A DNA stretch of 64,000 nt, taken from the NCBI GenBank assembly GCA_039030715.1, contig JBCCDU010000004.1:1-64000 (forward strand). The letters run 5' to 3'. Numbering within the stretch: position 1 is the stretch's first letter; every line of letters starts with the position of its first letter. The notes beneath the pieces were generated by a model that was not told the DNA's origin, did no database searches, and was given only the letters and a program-made list of their open reading frames with translations. This stretch comes from Thermohalobaculum sp039030715. GTDB taxonomy: Bacteria > Pseudomonadota > Alphaproteobacteria > Rhodobacterales > Rhodobacteraceae. The position numbers and the translations under genes were made by a program. Of this stretch, positions 25,131 through 33,382 are shown piece by piece.

Positions 25131-26072
25131 TCAGTTGGTTTTGGCGTTATGTGCGGCCAGAAGCTGCACTGCCTTGTTCATCTCCGGCAGGAACTTGTCG
25201 GTGCCCTGCGCAAAGCGTTCCAGTTCGACCAGCGAGACGGCGTCACCTTCGGCAACCGCATGGGCCACATCCGCGACGGCGGCCCATTCGGCCTCGGCGA
25301 CAGCCAATTGTGTGGCAATCTCGTCGCTGGGCGGCACCGGAACGCCCGCGATGGGCATGCCGTTGATGAATGCGTTCAGCGAGTTCTCGAACAGCTCCAG
25401 GGTCGCCGCCAGTTCAGGGCGGGTCTTATCCAGTTCGTGCCCGCGGGCGACGAGACAGACCTCCTTCGAGAGCTTCTGGCTGAGCATCCGTTGGCGACCA
25501 TAGAGGTCGATCAGAATGGCCGAGCCAAAGCCGCCACCTCCAAGCTGCGGGGCATAGGCCGTGCGCAGTTGGGCGACCATGTCGTTGGCCTCCTTGCGGG
25601 TCGACAATGTCACGGCATTCGCCGTGGCGAAGTCCTCTTCCGACACGAAAGCGCCGCCCAGGGCGCGATCGTAGATCTCGCTCAGCACAGCCCAGTCGCC
25701 GTTCACCTTGATCCAGCTATCGCGGACCGAATCCACGGTTTCGGGAAAGATTTTCATTGCGGCATCGCCTTGGGAAAAGGCTGTATGCGTGGCGGCAAAC
25801 ATGTCCTTGGACTTGGTCAGGTTCTCCACGCTGGCCATGACGTCCACGCCGGAGCGGGCGTAACAGAACATCTTGGCCATACGCTCCAGCAGCATGCGCT
25901 GGCGTCCGGCGAGATTGATGCGATGGCCAACCGTCTCGGCATTGACCGGAATTTCAGCATCGGCGGCTTTCGAAGGAAGAGGGCCCAGGATTGCTACGCT
26001 CGCGAAGGCTCCAGCGGCGAGGATCATGGGTCGTGCGGCACCTGCAACAGATGCAAAAGTACGGGTCGGCAT
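25131..26072 (-). CDS. Exported protein with two PilJ-type sensor domains
   Basis: 313-residue protein with a signal peptide (about residues 1-36, cut near PSKAAD) followed by two copies of the PilJ / nitrate-sensor-like helical domain. Their hallmark arginine/glutamine motifs are INLAGRQRMLLERMAK (first copy, about residue 52) and DLYGRQRMLSQKLSKE (second copy, about residue 190). No transmembrane helix or HAMP/kinase/chemotaxis output follows, so it is a soluble periplasmic protein that may bind a ligand and partner with a separate receptor. ATG 26072 has GGAG upstream; a longer start at 26111 would spoil the signal peptide. The 158-base gap to its left shows no gene. Confidence 0.8.
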   Translation of the reverse strand: MPTRTFASVAGAARPMILAAGAFASVAILGPLPSKAADAEIPVNAETVGHRINLAGRQRMLLERMAKMFCYARSGVDVMASVENLTKSKDMFAATHTAFSQGDAAMKIFPETVDSVRDSWIKVNGDWAVLSEIYDRALGGAFVSEEDFATANAVTLSTRKEANDMVAQLRTAYAPQLGGGGFGSAILIDLYGRQRMLSQKLSKEVCLVARGHELDKTRPELAATLELFENSLNAFINGMPIAGVPVPPSDEIATQLAVAEAEWAAVADVAHAVAEGDAVSLVELERFAQGTDKFLPEMNKAVQLLAAHNAKTN

Positions 26073-26223
26073 AAGCGACACTCCACATAACAACTCAGAC
26101 TTGGGGACCAACTCACCAAACAGCGTGGCGGGAACAAGGCGTCATCTGGTTAAAAACCCGAACCACAATCCGGATTTGGCACATTCGGTTGTTATACCGA
26201 GAATTTTCGCGCTTGAGTAGAAT

Positions 26224-27333
26224 TTACAGGAATGGAAGTGCGCAAAGCGTGCCCGACGCCTCGCGGCCATCCGGTAGCATCACGACGACTTCGGCGCCCT
26301 CGTCCACGGTCCGGCTGATCAGGGCCAGGCCGATATTCTGCTCCAGGCGCGGCGACCATGTGTGGGCCGTGACGTCGCCCACCTTCTGGCCATCCTTGAC
26401 GACCCGGCTCCATTGATCGATCCCGGCGAGTTGGCCATCCACCTCCATCTTCACACCCAACTGATGGCGAGCAGGGCCTTCCTGCGCAATCCGGCGCAGG
26501 GCCTGGATGCCTATCACGTTGTCCGGGGCGTCCAGATGAACGTAACGTTCCATGCGCACTTCGAACGGGTTGGTGTTGTCGTCGGTGTCGCCACCCCAAC
26601 TGAGCAACCCGCTCTCGATCCGCTCCATCGTATTCGGTGATCCTGGACCGATGTCAAAGGGTTGACCCGCCTCCTTCACCTTCTGCCAAAGCTCTGCCCC
26701 ACGACTGCTATCGCAGAGATAGAGCTCGAACCCGCCCTGTTTCGACCAGCCGGAGCGGGCGACGACCAGCGGGATGCCGTCCAGCTCCATCTCCCTAAAT
26801 CGGAAATGCTTGATCTGGCGGATGCTCTCGTCCAGCAGGGCGGCCACGACGTCCTCGGCTTTTGGACCCTGGACCGCCAGGGGCGACACGTCGGGTTCGA
26901 ACACCGTGCAATCCAGTCCCCGCTCGGCGGCAATCGCGCGGGCCCAGAGCAGGTGGTCGCCATCGGCGATCGAAAACCAGAAGCGGTCCTCCTCCAGCAT
27001 CAGCAGGATCGGGTCGTTCAGCAGGGTCCCGCGCGCATCGCAGACCGGCACGTACCAGCCCACGCCGGGACGCAGTTTGTCGAGCTTGCGGGGGCAGAGG
27101 ATCTGCGCCAGCTTGGCCGCGTCGGGTCCGCGAACTTCTACCTGGCGTTCGACTGCCACATCCCACATCGAGACCCCCTCGATCAGCCGCCAGTATTCAG
27201 CCACCGGATCGCCGTAGGAGGTCGGCATGAGCATGTGGTTATAGGGCGAGAAGCTGACCACTCCTTCGGCCACCGTCGCATCGAAGAATGCACTGCGTCG
27301 CAGTCTGGTCGAGGGAGAGATCTGAAACGACAT
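26224..27333 (-). CDS. dmdA: Dimethylsulfoniopropionate demethylase DmdA (GcvT family)
   Basis: 369-residue member of the glycine-cleavage T (aminomethyltransferase) family, closest to DmdA, which moves a methyl group from DMSP to tetrahydrofolate, giving methylmercaptopropionate. DmdA-like features are STRLRRSAF at the N-terminus, YNHMLMPT, WDVAVERQVEVRGPDA, LAVQGPKAED, ARSGWSKQGGFELY and ERIESGLLSWGGD, with the C-terminal CALPFL. Close non-DMSP paralogues exist in roseobacters, so phylogeny would be needed to fix the substrate. AGAGGA precedes ATG 27333, and a palindrome at 27356-27368 is a candidate operator. The downstream pathway genes (dmdB/C/D, acuI) are not beside it. Confidence 0.72.
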   Translation of the reverse strand: MSFQISPSTRLRRSAFFDATVAEGVVSFSPYNHMLMPTSYGDPVAEYWRLIEGVSMWDVAVERQVEVRGPDAAKLAQILCPRKLDKLRPGVGWYVPVCDARGTLLNDPILLMLEEDRFWFSIADGDHLLWARAIAAERGLDCTVFEPDVSPLAVQGPKAEDVVAALLDESIRQIKHFRFREMELDGIPLVVARSGWSKQGGFELYLCDSSRGAELWQKVKEAGQPFDIGPGSPNTMERIESGLLSWGGDTDDNTNPFEVRMERYVHLDAPDNVIGIQALRRIAQEGPARHQLGVKMEVDGQLAGIDQWSRVVKDGQKVGDVTAHTWSPRLEQNIGLALISRTVDEGAEVVVMLPDGREASGTLCALPFL

Positions 27334-27355
27334 CGGCGTGTCCTCTAGCCTTATG

Positions 27356-27368
27356 AATGTCTGACATT
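27356..27368 (-). promoter_or_regulatory. Candidate operator upstream of dmdA
   Basis: Perfect palindrome AATGTC-t-GACATT, 23 bases upstream of the dmdA start, in the divergent region shared with the ABC ATPase gene. The core TGTCTGACA resembles operators of FadR-subfamily GntR regulators. GntR-type control of dmdA is known in Ruegeria (DmdR); no regulator gene is adjacent here, so the assignment is inference. Confidence 0.4.
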
Positions 27369-27525
27369 TGCCATGTCGCCGAGCTTAGGCGCTTCCAGAA
27401 ACGGCATCGGAATGTCGTTTTTCGTCTGCGATGCTTTTGCGCGACAGGGGGCAGCGGGCTCTTGCCTCCATGGATGCGGATTGTTAGGTCATCGGTCGAT
27501 CCTTACGAAAATACTCAGGTAGGCC

Positions 27526-28671
27526 GTGCCCAACAGCAAGACCGACACCTCCGAAATCCAGCAGGCTGCGCGTCTGGCGCTTGAGGGCGTTTCGATGCGC
27601 TTCGACAAGCAGGTCGCCGTCGACGAGGTCAGCCTTGAGATCGGCGAGGGAGAGATCTGTTGTCTGCTTGGACCCTCCGGTTGCGGCAAATCGACGACGC
27701 TGCGCATGGCCGCCGGGGTCGAGCGCCAGAGCGCCGGTCGGGTTTTGGTCGATGGGGTGGAAGTTTCCGGCCCCTCGCTACATCAGCCGCCGGAGGCGCG
27801 CTCGGTCGGTTTGATGTTCCAGGATTTCGCCTTGTTTCCGCACCTGAATGTCGCCGACAACATCGCCTTTGGCCTGCGCCGGATGTCAAGACGCGACCGC
27901 GCCGCCGCGGTGGAAGGGTATCTGCGCAAGGTGGGCCTCGCAGCTTATGGCGAGAAGTTTCCGCACCAGCTTTCGGGTGGCGAACAACAGCGTGTCGCGC
28001 TCGCCCGTGCCCTGGCGCCGCGCCCGCGCGTAATGCTGATGGACGAGCCGTTTTCGGGCCTCGACAACCGCCTGCGCGATGATGTGCGCGACGAGACGCT
28101 GTCGATCCTGAAAGCCGAAGGCACAGCGGTCCTGATGGTCACGCATGAGCCGCTGGAGGCGATGCGCATGGCGGATCGCATCGCGCTCATGCGGTCCGGC
28201 AGGATCGTTCAGACGGGCGCGCCGTATCACCTCTATAACAACCCCGTCGATCTTAAGGCGGCGGCGTTCTTCTCGGACATCAATGTCGTGCATGGGAGCG
28301 TGATCGATTATCAGACCGACACGCCGTTCGGTCTGTTCCTGGCGCCCAGAATGGTCGATGGCGCGGATGTGGAGATCATCATCCGCCCGCAGCATCTGAA
28401 AATCGAGCAGGACAAGGGTCAGATGCCCGATCCGACAGCCGCCGACGGCGCGCCCGCGAAGGGCCATGTGGTCCGTGCGCGCTTTATAGGCCATGAGAGC
28501 CTTATCGAATGCCGGATGGAGCATGACGGCAGCCTAATCCGCGCCACAGTCCCTCATGCCTGGCTGCCGGAGGAGGGAACGCCGATGTGGCTGAGCCTGC
28601 GCCGCGACCGGTGTTTCGTATTCCCCTGTGCGACCCAGTCGCGGGTGGCGAGCCCCTGGGCGGCTGAGTAA
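27526..28671 (+). CDS. ABC transporter ATP-binding protein (PotA/FbpC type)
   Basis: 381-residue importer ATPase. Walker A is LLGPSGCGKSTTLRM (about residues 47-61), Q-loop GLMFQDFALFPHL, signature LSGGEQQRVALARAL, Walker B VMLMDEPFSGLD and switch His in MVTHEP. A C-terminal TOBE-type regulatory domain covers about residues 270-370. The class usually serves iron(III), polyamine, sulfate or sugar binding-protein-dependent importers, but no permease or binding protein is adjacent, so the substrate is open. GTG 27526 is used as start with only a weak AGG-rich ribosome site. Confidence 0.88.
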   Translation: MPNSKTDTSEIQQAARLALEGVSMRFDKQVAVDEVSLEIGEGEICCLLGPSGCGKSTTLRMAAGVERQSAGRVLVDGVEVSGPSLHQPPEARSVGLMFQDFALFPHLNVADNIAFGLRRMSRRDRAAAVEGYLRKVGLAAYGEKFPHQLSGGEQQRVALARALAPRPRVMLMDEPFSGLDNRLRDDVRDETLSILKAEGTAVLMVTHEPLEAMRMADRIALMRSGRIVQTGAPYHLYNNPVDLKAAAFFSDINVVHGSVIDYQTDTPFGLFLAPRMVDGADVEIIIRPQHLKIEQDKGQMPDPTAADGAPAKGHVVRARFIGHESLIECRMEHDGSLIRATVPHAWLPEEGTPMWLSLRRDRCFVFPCATQSRVASPWAAE

Positions 28672-28890
28672 ACACGCCGATCATCGCGCTTGGCGCGCAG
28701 AATACCGTCTAAACCGCTGTGTTTATGCAGTTTGCTCCGTATTTGCTCCGTTCCGGGGCAGTCCGGGCACCTATATCAAGCGGAATTGCGACGATCAGGG
28801 CTTTCGCAGCGCCCGATCATCCCATATGTCTGTGCCAGAGATATCAACGGCGCGCCCGAAGCCGGGCGAGCCGCGACAGGAGGAACGGGA

Positions 28891-29112
28891 ATGCTGAATA
28901 ATATTGGGCCTTTCGGCCTCATCATCATCCTGATTGTTGTGTTGCTGCTGTTCGGCCGGGGCAAGATCCCGCAGCTGATGGGTGACGTGGCCAAGGGGAT
29001 CAAGAGCTTCAAGACCGGCATGAAGGAAGAGGTCGATGAAGCGAACAAGATCGCCAAGGACACCGAAGAGCCGATCGACGTGACCCCCTCGAACAAGGAA
29101 GAGAAAGCGTAA
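28891..29112 (+). CDS. tatA: Twin-arginine translocase subunit TatA
   Basis: 73-residue single-pass protein forming the pore-like oligomer of the Tat system, which exports folded proteins. The N-terminal helix GPFGLIIILIVVLLLFGRGK with the conserved FGRGKIPQLMGD hinge and amphipathic helix is diagnostic. A strong AGGAGG at 28878-28883 precedes ATG 28891. First gene of tatABC. The 219 bases upstream contain no recognisable gene; scpAB, a common upstream partner in Rhodobacterales, is not there. Confidence 0.95.
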   Translation: MLNNIGPFGLIIILIVVLLLFGRGKIPQLMGDVAKGIKSFKTGMKEEVDEANKIAKDTEEPIDVTPSNKEEKA

Positions 29113-29130
29113 GCTTCCTCGGGCGGCGAC

Positions 29131-29577
29131 ATGTTTGACCTTGGCTGGACCGAACTTCTGCTGATCGGGGCGGTAGCGCTGATCGTGGTGGGCCCGAAAG
29201 ACCTGCCGCGAATGCTGCGCACGCTCGGCCAGTACACGGGCAAGGCGCGTGGCATGGCGCGCGAATTCCAGCGTTCGATGGAGGATGCGGCGCGCGAGGC
29301 AGATGTAGCCGATCTGGGTGGCCTGAAAGATCTGGGGAACGACATCCGCGACGCGACGAAGTTCGACTTCAAGGAACAGGCGGCGCGCAGTGCAAGTTCG
29401 CTGACCAATCCGCCAAAGAGCGATGCCCTGGCCGAGTTCGAGAAGGTCAAGGAAAAGCCCAAGGATCCGACACCAGAGGCAGCGCCAGCCCAAGATGCCG
29501 ATGCGGCGTCGGTTGATCCTGCGCCTGAAGCGGCACCGGATCCGGCACCCGAACCTGCTGCGCAGTCAAAGGCCTGA
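29131..29577 (+). CDS. tatB: Twin-arginine translocase subunit TatB
   Basis: 148-residue TatB, which with TatC recognises twin-arginine signal peptides. It has the N-terminal helix FDLGWTELLLIGAVALIVVG and the conserved GPKDLPRMLRTLGQ hinge, followed by an amphipathic helix. The C-terminal 60 residues are a Pro/Ala/Asp-rich acidic tail, usual for alphaproteobacterial TatB. Lies 18 bases after tatA and 5 before tatC. Confidence 0.94.
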   Translation: MFDLGWTELLLIGAVALIVVGPKDLPRMLRTLGQYTGKARGMAREFQRSMEDAAREADVADLGGLKDLGNDIRDATKFDFKEQAARSASSLTNPPKSDALAEFEKVKEKPKDPTPEAAPAQDADAASVDPAPEAAPDPAPEPAAQSKA

Positions 29578-29582
29578 GCCGA

Positions 29583-30392
29583 ATGACCGACAAACATATC
29601 GAGGAGAGCTCGGCCCCCCTGATCGAGCATCTGGTCGAATTGCGCGGTCGGCTGATGTGGAGCATCGGGGCCCTGGTGGTCGCGATCCTGGCCTCGTTCC
29701 CCTTTGCCGAGGCAATCTTCGATTTTCTTTCGCACCCGGTCTGTGCCGCGATCGAGGAGCGCGGGCGCGAGTGCAAGATCGTGGTGACCAGCGCACACAA
29801 GATCTTCTTCACTTATGTGTCGGTCTCGATTTTCTCGGGCTTCTGCCTGGCCTTCCCGGTGATTGCGATCCAGATCTGGCGGTTCATCGCACCGGGGCTC
29901 TATACCTCCGAACAGAATGCGTTTCTGCCTTTCCTGCTGGCGACGCCGGCGCTGTTCGTATTGGGGGCGTCGTTTGCCTATTACGGGGCGATGCCGCTGG
30001 CGATGGACTTCTTCCTCAGTTTCGAGAATCAGACCCTGGATGAGGCCTCCGGCCCGGGGTTGGAGGTTCTGCAGACGGCGGATGAATATCTCTCGCTGAC
30101 GATGAAGTTTATTCTGGCGTTCGGTATCTGCTTCCAGTTGCCGGTTGCGCTGACCCTGATGGGCAAGGCGGGTCTGGTCGAAAGCACCGGACTGAAGAAT
30201 TTTCGCAAATATGCGGTGGTCTGCATCCTGGTCGTCTCGGCCATCGTGACGCCGCCGGATGTGATGACGCAGCTTCTGCTCTTCACCGTGGTCTACTCGC
30301 TCTACGAGATCTCGATCTGGCTGGTGAAGATGGTCGAGAAGAAGCGTGCCGAGCGCGATGCGGAGCTGGAAGCCGAGCTCGACGAGATCTGA
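29583..30392 (+). CDS. tatC: Twin-arginine translocase subunit TatC
   Basis: 269-residue polytopic protein, the signal-peptide receptor of the Tat translocase. Six membrane helices are evident, with the cytoplasmic N-terminal ESSAPLIEHLVELRGRL motif, the periplasmic P1 region, QIWRFIAPGLYTSEQNAFLPF and the late FRKYAVVCILVVSAIVTPPD segment, all characteristic. The charged C-terminal tail is normal. It ends 3 bases before the DUF815 ATPase gene, so the four genes probably share one transcript. Confidence 0.96.
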   Translation: MTDKHIEESSAPLIEHLVELRGRLMWSIGALVVAILASFPFAEAIFDFLSHPVCAAIEERGRECKIVVTSAHKIFFTYVSVSIFSGFCLAFPVIAIQIWRFIAPGLYTSEQNAFLPFLLATPALFVLGASFAYYGAMPLAMDFFLSFENQTLDEASGPGLEVLQTADEYLSLTMKFILAFGICFQLPVALTLMGKAGLVESTGLKNFRKYAVVCILVVSAIVTPPDVMTQLLLFTVVYSLYEISIWLVKMVEKKRAERDAELEAELDEI

Positions 30393-30395
30393 TCC

Positions 30396-31274
30396 TTGGC
30401 CAAGCTGACAGATATCGTCCATGAGCTAAGCACGGAGCCGAGCGCGTTGGAGCGAATTGCGGATGCAATCGAGCGAATTTCGCCGCCGCCCAGCCCATTG
30501 CCGGCATTCACCGAGGCGGAGGCCTATCTCTGGGCGACCGAACCGGATCGGCTGGAACCGGTGGCGCGGGTGAACCGGGTCGAGATGGAGTTGCTGATCG
30601 GGATCGACCGATCTCGCGACACGTTGATGGACAACACGATGCGCTTCGCGCGTGGGACTGCCGCGAATAATGCGCTTTTGTGGGGTGCGAGGGGCATGGG
30701 CAAATCCTCGCTGGTCAAGGCGGCCCATGCCAAGGCTCATGCCGAGACGGGAGCCTGTATCCTGATAGAGATCCAGCGCGAGGACATCCCCTCGATCGGG
30801 CGTCTGCTGGATCTGCTGCGCGGGTCGGACAAGCGGTTCCTGTTGTTCTGCGACGATCTGAGCTTCGACAAGGATGACACGCATTACAAATCGCTGAAGG
30901 CGGTGCTGGATGGCGGGATCGCCGGACGGCCGGAAAATGTGCTGTTCTATGCTACCTCAAACCGGCGCCATCTGATGCCACGGGACATGATCGAGAACGA
31001 GCGGTCCTCGGCCATCAACCCGTCGGAGGCGACCGAGGAGAAGGTTTCGCTGAGCGACCGGTTCGGGCTGTGGCTGGGTTTCCATCCCTGCGGCCAGGAT
31101 GAGTATCTGGCAATGATCCGAGGATATTGCGACCATTATGGGATCGAGATTTCGGATGAGGATCTGCGGGCCGAAGCGATTGAATGGCGCCAGACCCGCG
31201 GGGCGGTGTCGGGCCGGGTGGCCTGGCAGTTTGTCCAGGACCTGGCCGGACGCCACGGACTGCGGCTGAATTGA
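30396..31274 (+). CDS. DUF815-family AAA+ ATPase
   Basis: 292-residue ATPase of the DUF815 group (YcaJ-unrelated AAA+ proteins common in Proteobacteria). Walker A is LLWGARGMGKSSLVKA (about residues 98-113), Walker B LLFCDDLSFD, and sensor segment LFYATSNRRHLMPRDMIE. The C-terminal lid has QTRGAVSGRVAWQFVQDLA. No membrane segment. Its biological role is unknown. The start used is TTG 30396, directly behind tatC, because no ATG fits the conserved N-terminus; the ribosome site is weak, suggesting coupling to tatC translation. Confidence 0.85.
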   Translation: MAKLTDIVHELSTEPSALERIADAIERISPPPSPLPAFTEAEAYLWATEPDRLEPVARVNRVEMELLIGIDRSRDTLMDNTMRFARGTAANNALLWGARGMGKSSLVKAAHAKAHAETGACILIEIQREDIPSIGRLLDLLRGSDKRFLLFCDDLSFDKDDTHYKSLKAVLDGGIAGRPENVLFYATSNRRHLMPRDMIENERSSAINPSEATEEKVSLSDRFGLWLGFHPCGQDEYLAMIRGYCDHYGIEISDEDLRAEAIEWRQTRGAVSGRVAWQFVQDLAGRHGLRLN

Positions 31275-31301
31275 CTTTCACTGTTGAGGGTGCGACCGGA
31301 A

Positions 31302-31359
31302 AAGGGCCCGCAAGGGGCCCTTCGTCCGGCCACTTTGGAGCAGCGCCCCGCGGGCGCTG
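31302..31359. terminator. Paired hairpins between tat operon and nlpD-like gene
   Basis: Two perfect stems in the 99-base convergent gap: AAGGGCCC-gcaag-GGGCCCTT at 31302-31322 and CAGCGCCC-cgc-GGGCGCTG at 31341-31359. The first suits the rightward tat/DUF815 transcript and the second the leftward nlpD-like transcript. T-tracts are short. Confidence 0.6.
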
Positions 31360-31373
31360 CAGGGGCGTTCGTA

Positions 31374-32549
31374 TCAACCGGCGATGAAGAGCGTGGGGTC
31401 GAGGCTTTCCGCGCCACGGCGCACTTCGAAGTGCATCCGTGCCTCGGAACCCGAGGGCGGGCTCGCGACCGTGCCGATCTGTTGGCCGCGGCGCACCAAT
31501 TCGCCCTTGCGGAGCGAGACGTCGTCGATGCGGCCATACACGGTCAGCAACTCGTCGCCATGGCGCAGCAGGACGATGGTGCCGAGCCCACCGAGGGACT
31601 GGCTGACCAATGCCACTTCGCCATCGTCGGCGGCCAGCACCGGTGAGCCCGCAGGGCTGGCGAAGTCGACGCCGTCATTTCGCGCGGCCCCTGTGCCGCG
31701 GCGAAACCCGACCGCGATCGGGCCCTGCACCGGGCGCTGCAAGCGTGTTGTCGCCGCAGGGGCCGGTTGCGGCGCGGGCTGCGGTGTTGCCACCGCATCG
31801 GTCGCCGTTTCGGACCCTGGATTAGGGGTCGGCGTGACCACGGCGATCTGAGTATCCGTGCCCGCAGGGTCCTGCGGGCGTTCCACGGGCTGCGTCTGAT
31901 ACTGGCTGAGATCAGGCGAGGCTGGCGCACCCGGTGTGGTCGGGTTCTCTGGCAGGGGGTCATTGGCGCTGGGCGGAGCTGCGAGATTGCCATCCTCGTC
32001 GATGCCCGTGGCACGATCAATGGCGGCTGCTGCGAGTTCGGGGCTCCATCCGCCTGCCGCCGCTGGGGCTTCCTCAGGCACCGCAGGTGTGGAGGCACCG
32101 CCATCGAGCGGGGTCGCTTCGATGCTGGGTTGGCTCGGTGTCTCGACCACTGGTGTAGCGGGTGCCGCTGCCCCGCCTGTGCCATAGCCGCCTGGTCGCG
32201 GTGGAAGCACCAGTTCGTCGCCTGCGGCCAGTGTGTGGCCGGCGGAAAGGCCGTTATAGGCGCCAAGCTCGGAGGCCGAGAGGCCGACCCGACCCGCGAG
32301 GTCCGAAACGGTCTCGCCATTACGTGCTACGGCTGACTGGTAGGAGCCGTAATCGCGGATACCGCCCTGAGTGGTTGGCTGTTGGGTGCCGGTCGATTGT
32401 GGGGCCGGTGTGCTCTGGCCCGTGCGATCGTCGATCGGCGCGCGGCGTGGGCCAGGCGTGCAGGCCAGCGCGACCATGGCAACGCCGCAAAGCGCCAGTG
32501 CCATTCGGGGCCGTGCCGGGAATGTTCGTTCGATAATGCGTGTCATCAT
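31374..32549 (-). CDS. NlpD-like LysM/LytM (M23) lipoprotein
   Basis: 391-residue predicted outer-membrane lipoprotein (lipobox-like VALAC, C30). A LysM peptidoglycan-binding domain covers about residues 72-117, followed by a ~160-residue Pro/Ala-rich linker and a C-terminal LytM/M23 domain (about 285-385). The LytM zinc and catalytic histidines are mostly replaced (RNDGVD instead of H-x-G-x-D, VYGRID instead of Y-x-H, ARMHFEV instead of H-x-H), so it is probably non-hydrolytic and activates an amidase, as NlpD/EnvC do. It is the last gene of a surE-pcm-nlpD order, which supports the NlpD assignment. ATG 32549 or 32546. Confidence 0.85.
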   Translation of the reverse strand: MMTRIIERTFPARPRMALALCGVAMVALACTPGPRRAPIDDRTGQSTPAPQSTGTQQPTTQGGIRDYGSYQSAVARNGETVSDLAGRVGLSASELGAYNGLSAGHTLAAGDELVLPPRPGGYGTGGAAAPATPVVETPSQPSIEATPLDGGASTPAVPEEAPAAAGGWSPELAAAAIDRATGIDEDGNLAAPPSANDPLPENPTTPGAPASPDLSQYQTQPVERPQDPAGTDTQIAVVTPTPNPGSETATDAVATPQPAPQPAPAATTRLQRPVQGPIAVGFRRGTGAARNDGVDFASPAGSPVLAADDGEVALVSQSLGGLGTIVLLRHGDELLTVYGRIDDVSLRKGELVRRGQQIGTVASPPSGSEARMHFEVRRGAESLDPTLFIAG

Positions 32550-32601
32550 TCTGCCCTTGCCTGTCAGGTCTGGCGCCCGTCGTTGCGGGATGGGCCGGAA
32601 G

Positions 32602-33267
32602 TCAGGGCCCGGTTTCTTCCGCGATCCCCTCGATCAGGGGGACGAAGAGCACATCGCCAAGCTCGCTATAGAGATGTCCGTTTTCGGTTTTCTCGATCTT
32701 TATAAGCTGTTGTACCTCATCCGTCTGGCCTACGGGAAGTACCATTATGCCGCCGACGCGCAACTGTTCCAGCAAGGGTCCGGGTGCGTCATGGGCAGCA
32801 GCCGTGGCCAGGATGCGGTCGAACGGGGCCTGTTCCGGCCAACCGCGGGTGCCGTCGCCCGCCCGGATAGTGACATTTGCGAGGCCGAGCTGCTCCATCC
32901 GTGCGCGCGCCTCGAGCGCGAGGGGGCGGTGACGCTCCACTGCATAGACGCGCCGGGCGAGCCGCGACAGGATCGCGGCGTGATAGCCAGAGCCGGCCCC
33001 CACCTCCAACACCTTGCAGCGGGGCGTGATGTGCAGCGCTTCGGTCATTTTCGCAACTACGGAGGGTTGCGAGATGGTTTGCCCGCAGGCAATGGGTAGA
33101 GGCATGTCCTCGAAAGCGCGGTCCTTGAAGGTGCGTTCCACGAAGACGTCGCGAGGGATGGCCTCCATCGCATCCAACACCCGGCGATCGGTGACGCCAG
33201 CGCTGCGGAGCGCGAAGATCAACTGCATCATCTCCGGATCGCGGGTCATCGCCTCGCCGTCCCCCAT
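32602..33267 (-). CDS. pcm: Protein-L-isoaspartate O-methyltransferase
   Basis: 221-residue SAM-dependent repair enzyme that methylates isoaspartyl residues in damaged proteins. The family motif RDVFVERTFKDRAFEDMPLP, then GQTISQP, the SAM loop VLEVGAGSGYHAAIL, and RILATAAAHD are present. ATG 33267 is chosen because GGAGGGG lies 5 bases upstream; earlier in-frame GTG/ATG codons lack a site. Sits between the coiled-coil gene and the NlpD-like gene in the classical surE-pcm-nlpD arrangement. Confidence 0.94.
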   Translation of the reverse strand: MGDGEAMTRDPEMMQLIFALRSAGVTDRRVLDAMEAIPRDVFVERTFKDRAFEDMPLPIACGQTISQPSVVAKMTEALHITPRCKVLEVGAGSGYHAAILSRLARRVYAVERHRPLALEARARMEQLGLANVTIRAGDGTRGWPEQAPFDRILATAAAHDAPGPLLEQLRVGGIMVLPVGQTDEVQQLIKIEKTENGHLYSELGDVLFVPLIEGIAEETGP

Positions 33268-33382
33268 TGGCCCCTCCATCACAGTGATGCGAATCTAGCG
33301 CCAGCGAGCCTCGCTGTCAGCAAGCGATATCAGAGGGATGGGATTTTACTGGCCGTTATTCGGGAGCGACCGGGCGCGAGGT

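Noticed and set aside
25058..25138. Distant inverted repeat CCAACTGAT ... ATCAGTTGG
   Set aside because: Arms are 63 bases apart and one lies at the end of a coding sequence; a chance match is as likely as a functional site.
28672..28890. tRNA or attachment site upstream of tatA
   Set aside because: No cloverleaf, anticodon stem or CCA end could be formed by eye, and no integrase gene is present.
28776..30422. 548-codon minus-strand frame opposite tatABC
   Set aside because: Shadow of tatABC; the product is repetitive Gln/Arg/Asp-rich sequence and later Ser/Ala repeats.
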